Assembly: GCA_049472395.1 (NCBI GenBank)
Contig: JBLIRR010000043.1
Coordinates: 1 to 52,381 of the forward strand
From: JBLIRR01 sp049472395
GTDB lineage: Bacteria > SZUA-182 > DTGQ01 > JBLIRR01
Direction of reading: 5' to 3'
Length of the DNA stretch: 52,381 nt
Shown here in pieces: positions 33,732 to 42,166 of the stretch. The first letter of the stretch is position 1. Each line of letters opens with the position of its first letter. The notes beneath the pieces are model-generated. The model made no database searches. It saw only the letters and a list, made by a program, of their open reading frames with translations, and had not been told where the DNA came from. Made by a program: the position numbers and the translations under genes.

Positions 33732-35882
33732 CTAATTAATTTTTACAATAGCACCTTTTATCGTATGGACGGCAGAAGATTCTGCTGTAACCATCGTGCC
33801 TTTGGTCTTATGCTCCATGCCGGCCTCCGAGGCCACATTCATCCCGCCTTTCAGCTTCAAATCCGATGATGCATTGACGTTGACCTCTGCTGATGCCTTT
33901 ATATTAATTTCTTTAGCCTTCAGATTCAATGTGCCGCTGGGAGCGGAAATATCGATATCACCGCTCGAGGTAGAAATAATCACCTTACCTCCTCCAATAT
34001 CAATGCGCAGTGTATGTTTCTTTTTACTATCCTCCAGGGTAATGCTCTCTCCTGAATCATCAATGGATATTTCATGGCCTTTTTTGCTGATCAGGCTAAT
34101 CTTTTTCTCTTTATCATTCAATAGAGCTGTATGGCCATCCTTTGTGGTAATTTCGGCTCGTTCATTTTTATCATCCAGGAGAACACAATAGCCCTCTCTC
34201 GATCCTATACGCATTTTTCTGTTCTGATCATCCATGAGGAGGGCATGCCCATCTGTTGTGTGTGCGAGTATACACCTGTTTTTATCGTCTAAGCTTATTA
34301 TGTTACCATCGCGCGTATTGATAGTAAGAGTTTGGGATTCTTCATCTTCGGTAATCTTGTGCCCATAGGCATTTGACAGAACCACCCTTGTCTTTTCTTT
34401 TTTATCTTCCATGAGCAGCTCGTTGGCGCTTCCCCCTCCCTTGACTGTATTTGACTTTATGCTGCTTTTGGTCTTTTCATCGGGTAGCTTATACGGGGGC
34501 ATATTGCTCGCATTGTAAACATAGCCGGTAATGAGAGGCTTATCCGGATCACCCTCGAGAAAGTCGACGATCACCTCCTGTCCAATGCGGGGAATGTGGA
34601 TAGCACCCCATCCTGCTCCAGCCCACAACTGGCTCACCCGAATCCAGCACGAGCTATTTTCATCCCTTTTCCCCTCCCTGTCCCAGTGGAATTGAACCTT
34701 TACTCGACTATGCTCGTCAGTGTAAATCTCCTCTCCGGAGGGTCCTACGACAATTGCGGTCTGGTTTCCACGTACCACCGGTTTTTCTAAAGTCCTTGGG
34801 GGGCGATACGGTACATCAAAAGGGATACAGGTAAATTGATTACTATAGGAAAGTTCTGCCTCACCTTTAAAATTTTGGCATACTTCGTGATGTATGGATG
34901 TCACTACATAATCCTTATCGTTTATATCATCCCGATAATAATTCTTGAGTCTGAATCGGTATCCACTGCTAAAGGCCCGGCAGTTGCTGGAACCTAGGAT
35001 GGTCGTAATCTGTGCCTCCTCTTCCTCCATGCGTATTTTTGCAATCTTGTCACCCTCTTTTCTTTTGGTATACGACGCAGGATAGTCATAAATTTCCCTC
35101 TCCCCTGGTCCGAGCTTATACTTACTCGGAACATTTACCTCAAGACCTGTGTTGGGGATCTCAAAATTATAAGCATTCAGAGTATATTTCCCTGGCCTGA
35201 TCTCCTGCATCTTCTCCAGGCTTGTAATCACGTCCTCTTCCTGCCAGTTGCCTGCGCTCAACTGATACCGCGCGGATTTCTGATTCGGGCAGGATTTGTG
35301 ATCCTGCGGCGTATCGGCAATGATCAAGGTATGCTTTCCCTTTTCATGATCAAAGTAGTAATAAATCCCCTCATCCTCAAGAAGACGGGATATGAAGGAA
35401 AAGTCAGTCTCTCTGTATTGGACACAATATTCCCTCTTGGCATAGCTGCTTCGAAGCTTCATCTTAAAGTCAGAAAAGCCCTTTTCTTTAAAAATTTTCT
35501 CTACGATATCCGGTACAGAAAGTTTCTGGAATATTCGTGAATCTCTGGTCATAGTAAGCAGCCACAGCCAGGGCGCCATAATAGCCTTGTAATGTGAAAA
35601 ACGGGGACCTGCCTCTGCGTCTCCTCCGCCCCTTCCTTGAGAAAAGCGGACTATGATACCGTTAAAATAGCGTTTGTCTCCGCTTGCAAGGAAAATGGAC
35701 AGGCTGACATTTTTCCCGATAATATCATCAAATGAGATTTTGGGATTTTCCGAAAGCAGTGTTAACTCAAAACTAAAAAGACGGGAGATGCCCTCTGTCC
35801 CACTAAATCCGGAAAGCAAAAGAGTATCCTTGCCAAGAGGCGTATCAATGGCTATCAGTCTGTTTTCCTGGGTATATGGCAT
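33732..35882 (-). CDS. vgrG: VgrG spike protein, 716 aa
   Basis: Order: gp27-like base (LIAIDTPLGKDTLLLSGFSG onward, 8-370), gp5 OB fold (IYTDEHSRVKVQFHWDREGK, CWIRVSQLWAGAGWGAIHIP, GQEVIVDFLEGDPDKPLITG), then a long beta-helix needle. The needle has repeating DGHALLMDDQN / EGYCVLLDDKN / DGHTALLNDKE units and ends in a KINIKA-SSDLKLKG-type tip. No C-terminal catalytic extension. It forms the type VI secretion spike with the PAAR protein. No other T6SS structural genes are in the window, so this is an orphan vgrG module. Confidence 0.95.
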   Translation of the reverse strand: MPYTQENRLIAIDTPLGKDTLLLSGFSGTEGISRLFSFELTLLSENPKISFDDIIGKNVSLSIFLASGDKRYFNGIIVRFSQGRGGGDAEAGPRFSHYKAIMAPWLWLLTMTRDSRIFQKLSVPDIVEKIFKEKGFSDFKMKLRSSYAKREYCVQYRETDFSFISRLLEDEGIYYYFDHEKGKHTLIIADTPQDHKSCPNQKSARYQLSAGNWQEEDVITSLEKMQEIRPGKYTLNAYNFEIPNTGLEVNVPSKYKLGPGEREIYDYPASYTKRKEGDKIAKIRMEEEEAQITTILGSSNCRAFSSGYRFRLKNYYRDDINDKDYVVTSIHHEVCQNFKGEAELSYSNQFTCIPFDVPYRPPRTLEKPVVRGNQTAIVVGPSGEEIYTDEHSRVKVQFHWDREGKRDENSSCWIRVSQLWAGAGWGAIHIPRIGQEVIVDFLEGDPDKPLITGYVYNASNMPPYKLPDEKTKSSIKSNTVKGGGSANELLMEDKKEKTRVVLSNAYGHKITEDEESQTLTINTRDGNIISLDDKNRCILAHTTDGHALLMDDQNRKMRIGSREGYCVLLDDKNERAEITTKDGHTALLNDKEKKISLISKKGHEISIDDSGESITLEDSKKKHTLRIDIGGGKVIISTSSGDIDISAPSGTLNLKAKEINIKASAEVNVNASSDLKLKGGMNVASEAGMEHKTKGTMVTAESSAVHTIKGAIVKIN

Positions 35883-36012
35883 ACGATTTCTCCCTTTTTA
35901 ATATGACCCATATCATACATCATTTTTATTTCTTTTCAAAAAAATATAAGTATTTCTTCCTTACTTACAGAGTTTGTCGCTTCCCCTTTAGAGCTTCTTT
36001 AGGCAGTTCTTA

Positions 36013-37236
36013 TTATCTATTATACCACGCTGGCACGTTCCAGGGTTGCGGATTGCGCATCCATTGCGGTACCAGAGGAGCATAGTCTTGCCCTAGGCGG
36101 TTGGCTTTGCCCGGTTGCGGATTCAAGACCCACCCTTCGTGCAAGGTGACGTAAAAATCCTCTTGCTGACATAAACTGATCAAATCCCTGAAGTCACCAA
36201 TCGTACTGACACCAATCTGCGCCCGGGATGGAGCAAAAGCGATGATAGGTAAATCGACGTCATTCACAAAAGGCCGGGCCGCTTCGTCGCTATGCCAGCA
36301 GACCATGCGATTCGGGAAGGGCCCCCAGTCTCGAATCCGCACGCCGCCGATCATGGAATTCAGAAATTGGCTGACGCAATAAATCCGGTTGGTAATGTTT
36401 CCCATCTTTGTTCCCTGTCCCTCTACCGTAAAGTTGCGCTCAAGATCATTCGCAATATGATTCCTCTCAGACCAGGCATTGGCTGTTCCTAAAATCCTCC
36501 GGTCATAGCCCTCATGTTGGTAGTGTTCCCTGTAAGGCCAAATGGCGAACAGGTCATAATCGCCCGTGATGGCGTTTCGGAAATTTTCATTCTGGTATTG
36601 ACGGTGATTAACCGGATTGGTCATGGCGAGCATAGGTTCATACAGATTCCCACCGTACCTTGGATGATAGCGGACCACGGCATTTCCGCGTTCCTGCCGG
36701 AAAGCCTCCCCGTTTTTCACCTTGTCAAAATATACCCCCCATAAGCCCTCCTGTTCGGGCTCTCTAATCAAACTATAATCAAACGATATGCCAGTGTGAT
36801 GAACAGCCCTCCCTTCCAGGCGGCCCCCGCGTTCATTGACCTGGATATAATTATTAATCAGAAGCCATTCCACCCGCTCCTGCAAAATTTTAAGAGGGGT
36901 GGTGCTGGCCGTCCAGCCAGCCCCGCGTCGGGCATCCGTCAGCGCCTCGGCATGCTCACGCCGATTGTTATCGACCCCGCTGGCGCCCTCCTTGTTTAGA
37001 CGCGGGTCTCGGAGAACGAATCCCGCCATAGGCCCCCAATCACAGGACTTGCCATGAATACGAAATCCCTTGGTATCGTAACCCTCCTCAAGAAGTTGCC
37101 GGCATGAAGGCCCGACGGCACGACAGAGGATCATGCATTTCTGACTGGCCGCCACATTACAAAACATGTCGGCATGAGTCTCAGGCATGCCGATCACATC
37201 CACCAGGAAATGATTATTATTAAATAGTAGTGCCAT
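36013..37236 (-). CDS. Edema factor/ExoY-like nucleotidyl cyclase toxin, 407 aa
   Basis: The N-terminal part reads GYDTKGFRIHGKSCDWGPMA, the signature of class II (anthrax edema factor, CyaA, ExoY) cyclases. Lys 56, His 61 and Lys 63 align with edema factor Lys 346, His 351 and Lys 353. ITGDYDLFAIWP supplies metal-binding Asp 226 and Asp 228 (edema factor 491/493). WHSDEAARPF near 314-323 aligns with the HGTEQDN loop and keeps the His, while the Asn position appears to be Arg. No signal peptide. It is the size of ExoY, so it probably needs an activator in the recipient cell. It lies 130 bases upstream of vgrG, which suggests T6SS delivery. Confidence 0.85.
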   Translation of the reverse strand: MALLFNNNHFLVDVIGMPETHADMFCNVAASQKCMILCRAVGPSCRQLLEEGYDTKGFRIHGKSCDWGPMAGFVLRDPRLNKEGASGVDNNRREHAEALTDARRGAGWTASTTPLKILQERVEWLLINNYIQVNERGGRLEGRAVHHTGISFDYSLIREPEQEGLWGVYFDKVKNGEAFRQERGNAVVRYHPRYGGNLYEPMLAMTNPVNHRQYQNENFRNAITGDYDLFAIWPYREHYQHEGYDRRILGTANAWSERNHIANDLERNFTVEGQGTKMGNITNRIYCVSQFLNSMIGGVRIRDWGPFPNRMVCWHSDEAARPFVNDVDLPIIAFAPSRAQIGVSTIGDFRDLISLCQQEDFYVTLHEGWVLNPQPGKANRLGQDYAPLVPQWMRNPQPWNVPAWYNR

Positions 37237-37263
37237 GACCTGTTTCCCTCCTATAGAAATACT

Positions 37264-37362
37264 GTTTTCGTAACCATATACAGTGCTCTAAGACCATTTT
37301 TGCGTGTATAATAGAGCATAAGTCATTGAAAGCAAGCAAGTTAGCTAGGTCCAACCTGAATT
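37264..37362. repeat. Dispersed repeat, copy B (shortened)
   Basis: Matches copies A and C from CAGTGCTCTAAGACCAT to AGGTCCAACCTGAA, with an internal gap near GTTTTCGTAAC. It lies 22 bases below the stop of the 626-aa gene and upstream of the cyclase gene, where it may affect transcription into the cyclase. Confidence 0.65.
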
Positions 37363-37384
37363 AGACGAACTGTGCTCACTCTTC

Positions 37385-39265
37385 CTAAAGTATAGGGAAT
37401 ATCATCGCTCCGCAGTAACAATACGGCTCACAATTGAATCTGATATGCTTACTTCTTATGTAGCTATCGATCGCCTGCAGAGCTTGCGGCAGTAATTGCT
37501 CACTTATTAAACGGAGGGGTCTGGCCGCATACACCGCCACCTCTTCAAGCGTTTGGCCGGTGCGATTGCCGTAGTATCTCCGTGCGGCGTGCTGATATCT
37601 GAGCAGCATCTCCCCGGCAACCTCGTTAGACATTTCCTCCACCCCTGTGAAGTCGCCAGACTCATCCATTTTGGCAATTCTTCTGTATACATCCGCCCAA
37701 TCCTGAATGATATCTACGTAATCATCGATTTCTTCTCTGGCTGCCGTTCTGAGCGTGCCGATACGTTCCGAAAAGGTTTGTCTCCGCTTACCGAATCCTC
37801 CCCGAGCTCCACCGCCAAATCCATACGTCTGCCTTGTTTTCAGTTTCCACTCGTTCCAGGCCTGGTTGGCCATTTCCGCCGCTGTACCGAGCACGGCCTC
37901 GACCGCTGCCTGAATTCCGGCATCCGCCTTATAGAACTGGCCGAAAGCGCTTTCCAAGGCAACGCCCTTTGAGCTTTCGATGATCCCTTCCTTGGCGTAT
38001 TCCTCAAGAAAGCCCAATGCGACATCCAGACCTTTGGTCAGGACGAACTCGGCCAATTCCGCCGTGTTCCCCTTTGCCAAACTGTTCACAAGCATTTTAT
38101 CGCCGGAGTACTTGATCTTGGGACTTGCTGCAGCATACTCTTCGATGCTTTGCTTAAAGCCTTCGCCGAGGGTCTCCACGATCTTGCGTGCGATTTTGCG
38201 AGCATTCGAGGGATCGGTGAGTGCCGCCTGATACTGCATAGCCCTTACGAAATCCCGTGTCAATCCCGGTGTGTTGTAAGCGATATTATCCTCATCCTCG
38301 CCGAATAGAATGCTGCAGATCCACCCTCTGTAATCTTTTCCTCTCCCAAAAAGACGGCGTCCGAAGTGCTTCTGGAGCCCCTTTGCATTAACGATTCTGT
38401 TCAGTCTTTCCAAAACCTCCCTCGCCAATCCCAACAGGTCCCTCGCGGACCTGGCCCCTCTGATTTGCGCCAGATTCTCTTCACCGAGCGCCATTCTCCA
38501 AAGTTCCCGGAGAATTTGTCGGGCGTGGGCATCGTATCGACTGATCATTAGGGTTACGAAAGTGCAAAATTCTTCAAGTAATGCCCCAGTATCTGCCACT
38601 TGACCGTAGCGGTAACGAATCCTGTAGATGTTCTCAACGAGCCGAATGGCTTCGCTGCAGTTTGATATGCGTCTTTGAAGCCGAATATCTCCAGGACCAG
38701 TGGCGATTCGCAGGGAAATTTCGCCTTCTCTCCTTTCGTCAATCCATATCCAGCCATCCCTCTTGAGTGTGTCGTAGTCATCGTGCAGATTTGCGAAAGC
38801 GTTGAAAAGATCGGTCAATCCCTGATGTTTCAGTATATAACGCACATTGTCGAGCATGCGCTCTTCATAGGCCGGATTCCAGACTAAATGATTTTCCCTG
38901 TCGCGCTGAACGATGTTCACCCTGCTACTTGTGTACTTGCCCCTCTTATAGGACACCCGCAAACGGTGCCACAGCATCCTACCGCCCCAGGTGATCATCT
39001 TCCCTGCCGCTGCAATGGGGGCTCCTACACCTCCAGTAGTCGCACCTGCCGCGACTACGCTGCCGGCCCCCAAAGCAATGTTGCGCTTTTGAGTGTTGAG
39101 ATAGCGACCCACCCGCTTCAAACGGTCCCGTTTCGTCATCGAAATCTTTCCGCCGCGATCTACCACCGTCATGACGTGGTCCAACATATCTCGTGTTCCG
39201 ACTTCCAAAACCCCTAGCACTTGCTGAAGGTGTCTATCAGCCAGAAGTTCGTCGATGGTGCTCAT
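37385..39265 (-). CDS. Large unknown protein upstream of the cyclase, 626 aa
   Basis: Unrecognised. Residues 60-97 hold an Ala/Gly-rich hydrophobic stretch (GAGSVVAAGATTGGVGAPIA) that could be a membrane-inserting hairpin, followed by a basic region. The rest is helical and Arg-rich, with a Gly-rich linker near 497-507 (YGFGGGARGGFGKRR). The C-terminus has three Cys (NCEPYCYCGA). It starts at ATG 39,265 with AGGAGGAAAGA. Its position in front of the cyclase, vgrG and PAAR genes suggests an effector, a translocation partner or an adaptor. It is bracketed by repeat copies B and C. Confidence 0.6.
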   Translation of the reverse strand: MSTIDELLADRHLQQVLGVLEVGTRDMLDHVMTVVDRGGKISMTKRDRLKRVGRYLNTQKRNIALGAGSVVAAGATTGGVGAPIAAAGKMITWGGRMLWHRLRVSYKRGKYTSSRVNIVQRDRENHLVWNPAYEERMLDNVRYILKHQGLTDLFNAFANLHDDYDTLKRDGWIWIDERREGEISLRIATGPGDIRLQRRISNCSEAIRLVENIYRIRYRYGQVADTGALLEEFCTFVTLMISRYDAHARQILRELWRMALGEENLAQIRGARSARDLLGLAREVLERLNRIVNAKGLQKHFGRRLFGRGKDYRGWICSILFGEDEDNIAYNTPGLTRDFVRAMQYQAALTDPSNARKIARKIVETLGEGFKQSIEEYAAASPKIKYSGDKMLVNSLAKGNTAELAEFVLTKGLDVALGFLEEYAKEGIIESSKGVALESAFGQFYKADAGIQAAVEAVLGTAAEMANQAWNEWKLKTRQTYGFGGGARGGFGKRRQTFSERIGTLRTAAREEIDDYVDIIQDWADVYRRIAKMDESGDFTGVEEMSNEVAGEMLLRYQHAARRYYGNRTGQTLEEVAVYAARPLRLISEQLLPQALQAIDSYIRSKHIRFNCEPYCYCGAMIFPIL

Positions 39266-39282
39266 TCTTTCCTCCTAGAAAA

Positions 39283-39575
39283 TCACTGTTGTGTTATCAG
39301 AGTCTTTTCTTCAGATAGAGTCAATTTTAAACTCCTTAGAAATTCAGAAATCTTTTTTTTGATTTCCATCGCTTCTTTACGAGAATCGATAAAAGCCAAT
39401 AAAAAGTCATCTGCATAGCAGACATACTTTAATTTGCCTCTTCTTTTTGGCATAGGTCATCGCAACATTGAGTCTAGTATACCCTGGAATGAAATATCGA
39501 TTCGCTCTTGGCATGCTTTATGGCTTTATTAGCTATTTTATGTTTCTTTTGCAGCAAGGTTTGCACAAAGCTATC
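39283..39575 (-). pseudogene. Group II intron reverse transcriptase scrap with YADD
   Basis: A 56-codon open stretch from 39,453 reads LKYVCYADDFLLAFIDSRKE and continues to LTLSEEKTLIT, the palm motif C and downstream region of a group II reverse transcriptase. Upstream fragments in shifting frames (YFIPGYTRLNVAMTYAKKKR; FVQTLLQKKHK) continue the homology to about 39,575. Third independent reverse transcriptase remnant in the window. Confidence 0.75.
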
Positions 39576-39690
39576 GTTTTCTTAAACATCTCATTTCGGG
39601 GTCAAAAACAGTGCTCTAAGACCATATATGGGGGTAAAATTGCACATAAGTCTTTAAAAATAAAGTACTTGGTCAGGTCCGACCCAACTA
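39575..39690. repeat. Dispersed ~115-bp repeat, copy C
   Basis: Nearly full match to copy A (CGTTTTCTTAAACA, CTCATTTCGGGGTC, CAGTGCTCTAAGACCATATA, CAGGTCCGACC). It lies 44 bases below the stop of the DUF4846 gene and directly abuts the reverse transcriptase remnant. Confidence 0.7.
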
Positions 39691-39733
39691 AAATAATTTA
39701 TCTAGATTTGATTTTGTTCTTGATTGTTCATCT

Positions 39734-40495
39734 TTATTCATTAAACCTTCTTAATACAGGCTTACCATATTGGTCAAATGGAAATTCAGATAGATATTTT
39801 TCATATCCTTTCTTAGTAAACCAACCTTCTATTCCATATTTCTCTTTGGCTTTTTCTATATGAAATTCTTGTGCTGGAATAAATCCATATCCTATTAAGT
39901 AAATTTGTTCACCATCCATATTTTTTGCAGCATCAACAACTATAGAAACATGGCCAATTCCCCCATCCTTATTTTGAACAAACATATCACCTGGTTTTAA
40001 TAGTTCATTTTCAACTTTTTTAGCACCTTGCTTAATCGAATATGAATTGGAATATGCCATGTGCCATTTTAAAAATTTTTTATAACTTTTATTACTATTT
40101 TTATAATATTTCTTCTTGCCATTATAATCATATAAAAAAAGAGATTCTAATTTCTTTTGTTCATTATGGAAATCAGCCCAAAATCTCATGCAGAAATCGG
40201 CGCATTGTTCCAAATCAGAATTGAAAAGTAAAGGCTTATCTATAACAGCAAAAACATTATATAGAATCCCAAATACTTTCTTTCCATTCCATTTATAGAT
40301 TTTTTTATTTTCTTTTATAGGTAAATTTTGAAGATAAAAACTGAAACTATTTTTAGGGTAATCAATTCTCTTATATCCTTTTGGGACAGAAATCTCTTTT
40401 ATAAACTCTATTGCAGATCCCACAGAAATAAAGCATGATATGAAAAATATGATTATAAGTATTCCACCAATTGTATTTTTTATGTTAATCTGCAT
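39734..40495 (-). CDS. DUF4846 family secreted protein, 253 aa
   Basis: Start taken at ATG 40,495 (MQINIKNT), which gives a signal peptide; the longer frame to 40,537 runs through the attC-like site. Family hallmarks: VPKGYKRIDYPKNSFSFYLQ, LPIKENK, LEQCADFCMRFWADF, KPGDMFVQ with GHVSIVVD, and YGFIPAQEFHI. DUF4846 has a papain/NlpC-like fold; Cys in QCAD and His in GHVSI are conserved-looking, but activity is unproven. AT-rich cassette gene. Confidence 0.85.
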   Translation of the reverse strand: MQINIKNTIGGILIIIFFISCFISVGSAIEFIKEISVPKGYKRIDYPKNSFSFYLQNLPIKENKKIYKWNGKKVFGILYNVFAVIDKPLLFNSDLEQCADFCMRFWADFHNEQKKLESLFLYDYNGKKKYYKNSNKSYKKFLKWHMAYSNSYSIKQGAKKVENELLKPGDMFVQNKDGGIGHVSIVVDAAKNMDGEQIYLIGYGFIPAQEFHIEKAKEKYGIEGWFTKKGYEKYLSEFPFDQYGKPVLRRFNE

Positions 40496-40609
40496 AACGA
40501 TTGAACTAAAGTACTGAAATCTCGAATAAAAAACCACTATTTATAGCCAATACAATATCAACACAGGATCAAGTATGTTTACAAAATCAGCCTGCGATTT
40601 CAGTTAGAT
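40492..40609. repeat. attC-like site, homologous family (118 bp)
   Basis: GCATAAC at the left edge and GTTAGAT (perfect GTTRRRY) at 40,603-40,609. Arms ACTGAAATCTCGAA and GCCTGCGATTTCAGTT pair. The right arm shares AAATCAGCCTGCGATTT with the other long sites. It separates the genes at 39,734 and 40,663. Confidence 0.55.
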
Positions 40610-40662
40610 ACTGTGATTTGTGAGCAAATTTCTCTATTGAGATATTTCAATTGCTTGATTTA

Positions 40663-41067
40663 TTAAAGTTTTTTAAATAGCTTTTCTATTTCTTCTGGTA
40701 TTTTAGGCCGGCCTTTTGTATTTAGTGCTGTACCTATTACTTTACCTTTTATTATTTGGTGATTATCTGGAAGACGATAAATATCCTGATTAAAGGCAAA
40801 TTTTATACGAGATATCCTTTCCATTTTTACTCCAATAAAAAATTTATCTCCATAATGTAAAGGATATTTATAGTCAATTTCAACTCTCAAAACAACAAGA
40901 TTAATACCCTTTTGAGCAAATTCATTGAAGTTTATTCCGAGACTCTTTAAATATTCATGGCGCGCATGTTCAAGATAGTTCTGATATACAGCATTATTTA
41001 CAATCCCTTGAATATCACATTCGTAATCTCTTACTGAGAGCTCAATTTTATAGGAATAATTCTCCAT
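40663..41067 (-). CDS. 4HBT-family acyl-CoA thioesterase, 134 aa
   Basis: Hotdog-fold signature: VRDYECDIQGIVNNAVYQNYLEHAR (residues 12-36), where the Asp/His-containing D-x-x-G-x-V-N-N-x-x-Y pattern forms the active site, then ARHEYLKSLG and DYKYPLHYGDKFFI. It resembles YbgC/FadM thioesterases, which cleave acyl-CoA in the cytoplasm. Two bases of the typical set vary (Gln for the frequent Met), within family range. It lies 24 bases after the zinc-ribbon gene. Confidence 0.87.
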   Translation of the reverse strand: MENYSYKIELSVRDYECDIQGIVNNAVYQNYLEHARHEYLKSLGINFNEFAQKGINLVVLRVEIDYKYPLHYGDKFFIGVKMERISRIKFAFNQDIYRLPDNHQIIKGKVIGTALNTKGRPKIPEEIEKLFKKL

Positions 41068-41091
41068 CGTATTTTCCTTTAAATTTAATAA

Positions 41092-41682
41092 TCAATTGTA
41101 TTTGTTAACGCCAGTTTTACTAGCGTTTCCCGACGCATCGCGGCGGTAAACACCACTGGAAACATTAGCGACGCTTGCTTCGTTTTTTATTAATTTCTTT
41201 TTCTTTTTTGCTTTTTCTTTTGGAGGCGCAATCAATTCATATTTTTCACCATAATGCTTGATGATGTCTGTTCGAAAAGCCTCCAATTTCTCTTCAGGGC
41301 AACCATAAGCAAGTGAAGAATAGTCCCAGTCACGTTGTCTGATTAAATCACGATCAAGTTTATCAGCACAGTTTTCGCATAGACCCAAATCATTTAATTC
41401 TTGAATCGTATCACACCCTTGGCATTTGCCCTTATATCCCACAAAATTTTCCATTGAGTCACCACCAGGAAAATCTAGATCTCCTATGTCCGGAGTAACG
41501 CATGTGAGTTGACTTTGCCCAAGTTCTGTTAAAAGAACTTCATCCATTGAACGTTTTCCACATGATGGGCATACGATTTCCTTTTCGAAATGTGGCCTTA
41601 TAGAATCCTCTGGTAGTGTGATTAATCCGACATCGCAATCAAAGATTCTTTTGCAATCAATACACTTAAAATTTAATTTCAT
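41092..41682 (-). CDS. Zinc-ribbon protein with basic tail, 196 aa
   Basis: Three Cys clusters: CIDCKRIFDC (8-17), CPSCGKR (about 38-44), and CQGC...CENC (about 88-103), consistent with two zinc ribbons. A C-terminal stretch KEKAKKKKKLIKNE is strongly basic. Likely a nucleic-acid or protein binder; the family is not known to me. Cassette context: a small hairpin GCTAACG/CGTTAGC lies just upstream. Confidence 0.65.
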   Translation of the reverse strand: MKLNFKCIDCKRIFDCDVGLITLPEDSIRPHFEKEIVCPSCGKRSMDEVLLTELGQSQLTCVTPDIGDLDFPGGDSMENFVGYKGKCQGCDTIQELNDLGLCENCADKLDRDLIRQRDWDYSSLAYGCPEEKLEAFRTDIIKHYGEKYELIAPPKEKAKKKKKLIKNEASVANVSSGVYRRDASGNASKTGVNKYN

Positions 41683-41703
41683 TGCGTTCTTCCATTTTGG
41701 CTC

Positions 41704-41724
41704 GCTAACGCTTTTTACGTTAGC
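41704..41724. repeat. Mini-hairpin of attC-core type
   Basis: GCTAACG, loop CTTTTTA, CGTTAGC. It looks like the two outer cores of a recombination site joined after loss of the middle. It separates the genes at 41,092 and 41,732. Confidence 0.4.
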
Positions 41725-41731
41725 AAATGTT

Positions 41732-42166
41732 TTAATCCCACCATAAATAAATCATATCAAATCTTACATCTTTTTCAATACTGTCTTTAAATTCTGGATC
41801 TAGTTCATCTCTGCAAATTGATATAACGACCTTTCTTTTGGCTTTATCTGAAGGCAACTTTACCACTAATCCATCTGCATATGGTCCACCTTCTTCCTTA
41901 ACAGTTTGAGTATCAGCTTTTATACAATCTTTAGCGATTTTTATGAATTCAGCACCTTCTGAATATAATTTTTCAACAAAAGTAATAGCTGCTTTTGTAG
42001 ATGTAAAATGATTTGATGCCAACGCATAAGGATTTTTGTTGTTTTTTAACCACTGAATTGCTTCTGGGCCGTCATAATGTTTTTTTAATTGGATATTGCT
42101 TCGTACTATCGAAATAATCAAAACGAGTGCAATAATAAAGATCGCTATAGATAAAAATTTAATCAT
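41732..42166 (-). CDS. Small membrane-anchored protein, 144 aa
   Basis: N-terminal membrane anchor (IKFLSIAIFIIALVLIISIV) and a soluble domain: GPEAIQWLKNN, a STKAAITFVEKLYSEGA helix, a strand VVKLPSDKAKRKVVISICRD and the ending YLWWD. The family is not recognised; the alternating pattern suggests a small alpha/beta domain. The start overlaps the end of the methyltransferase gene by 8 bases, so the two genes are translationally coupled and probably shared one cassette. Confidence 0.6.
   Translation of the reverse strand: MIKFLSIAIFIIALVLIISIVRSNIQLKKHYDGPEAIQWLKNNKNPYALASNHFTSTKAAITFVEKLYSEGAEFIKIAKDCIKADTQTVKEEGGPYADGLVVKLPSDKAKRKVVISICRDELDPEFKDSIEKDVRFDMIYLWWD

Noticed and set aside
16327..39265. 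A complete type VI secretion cluster
   Set aside because: Only VgrG, PAAR and cargo-type genes are present; no sheath, tube, baseplate, ClpV or TssJLM genes were found.
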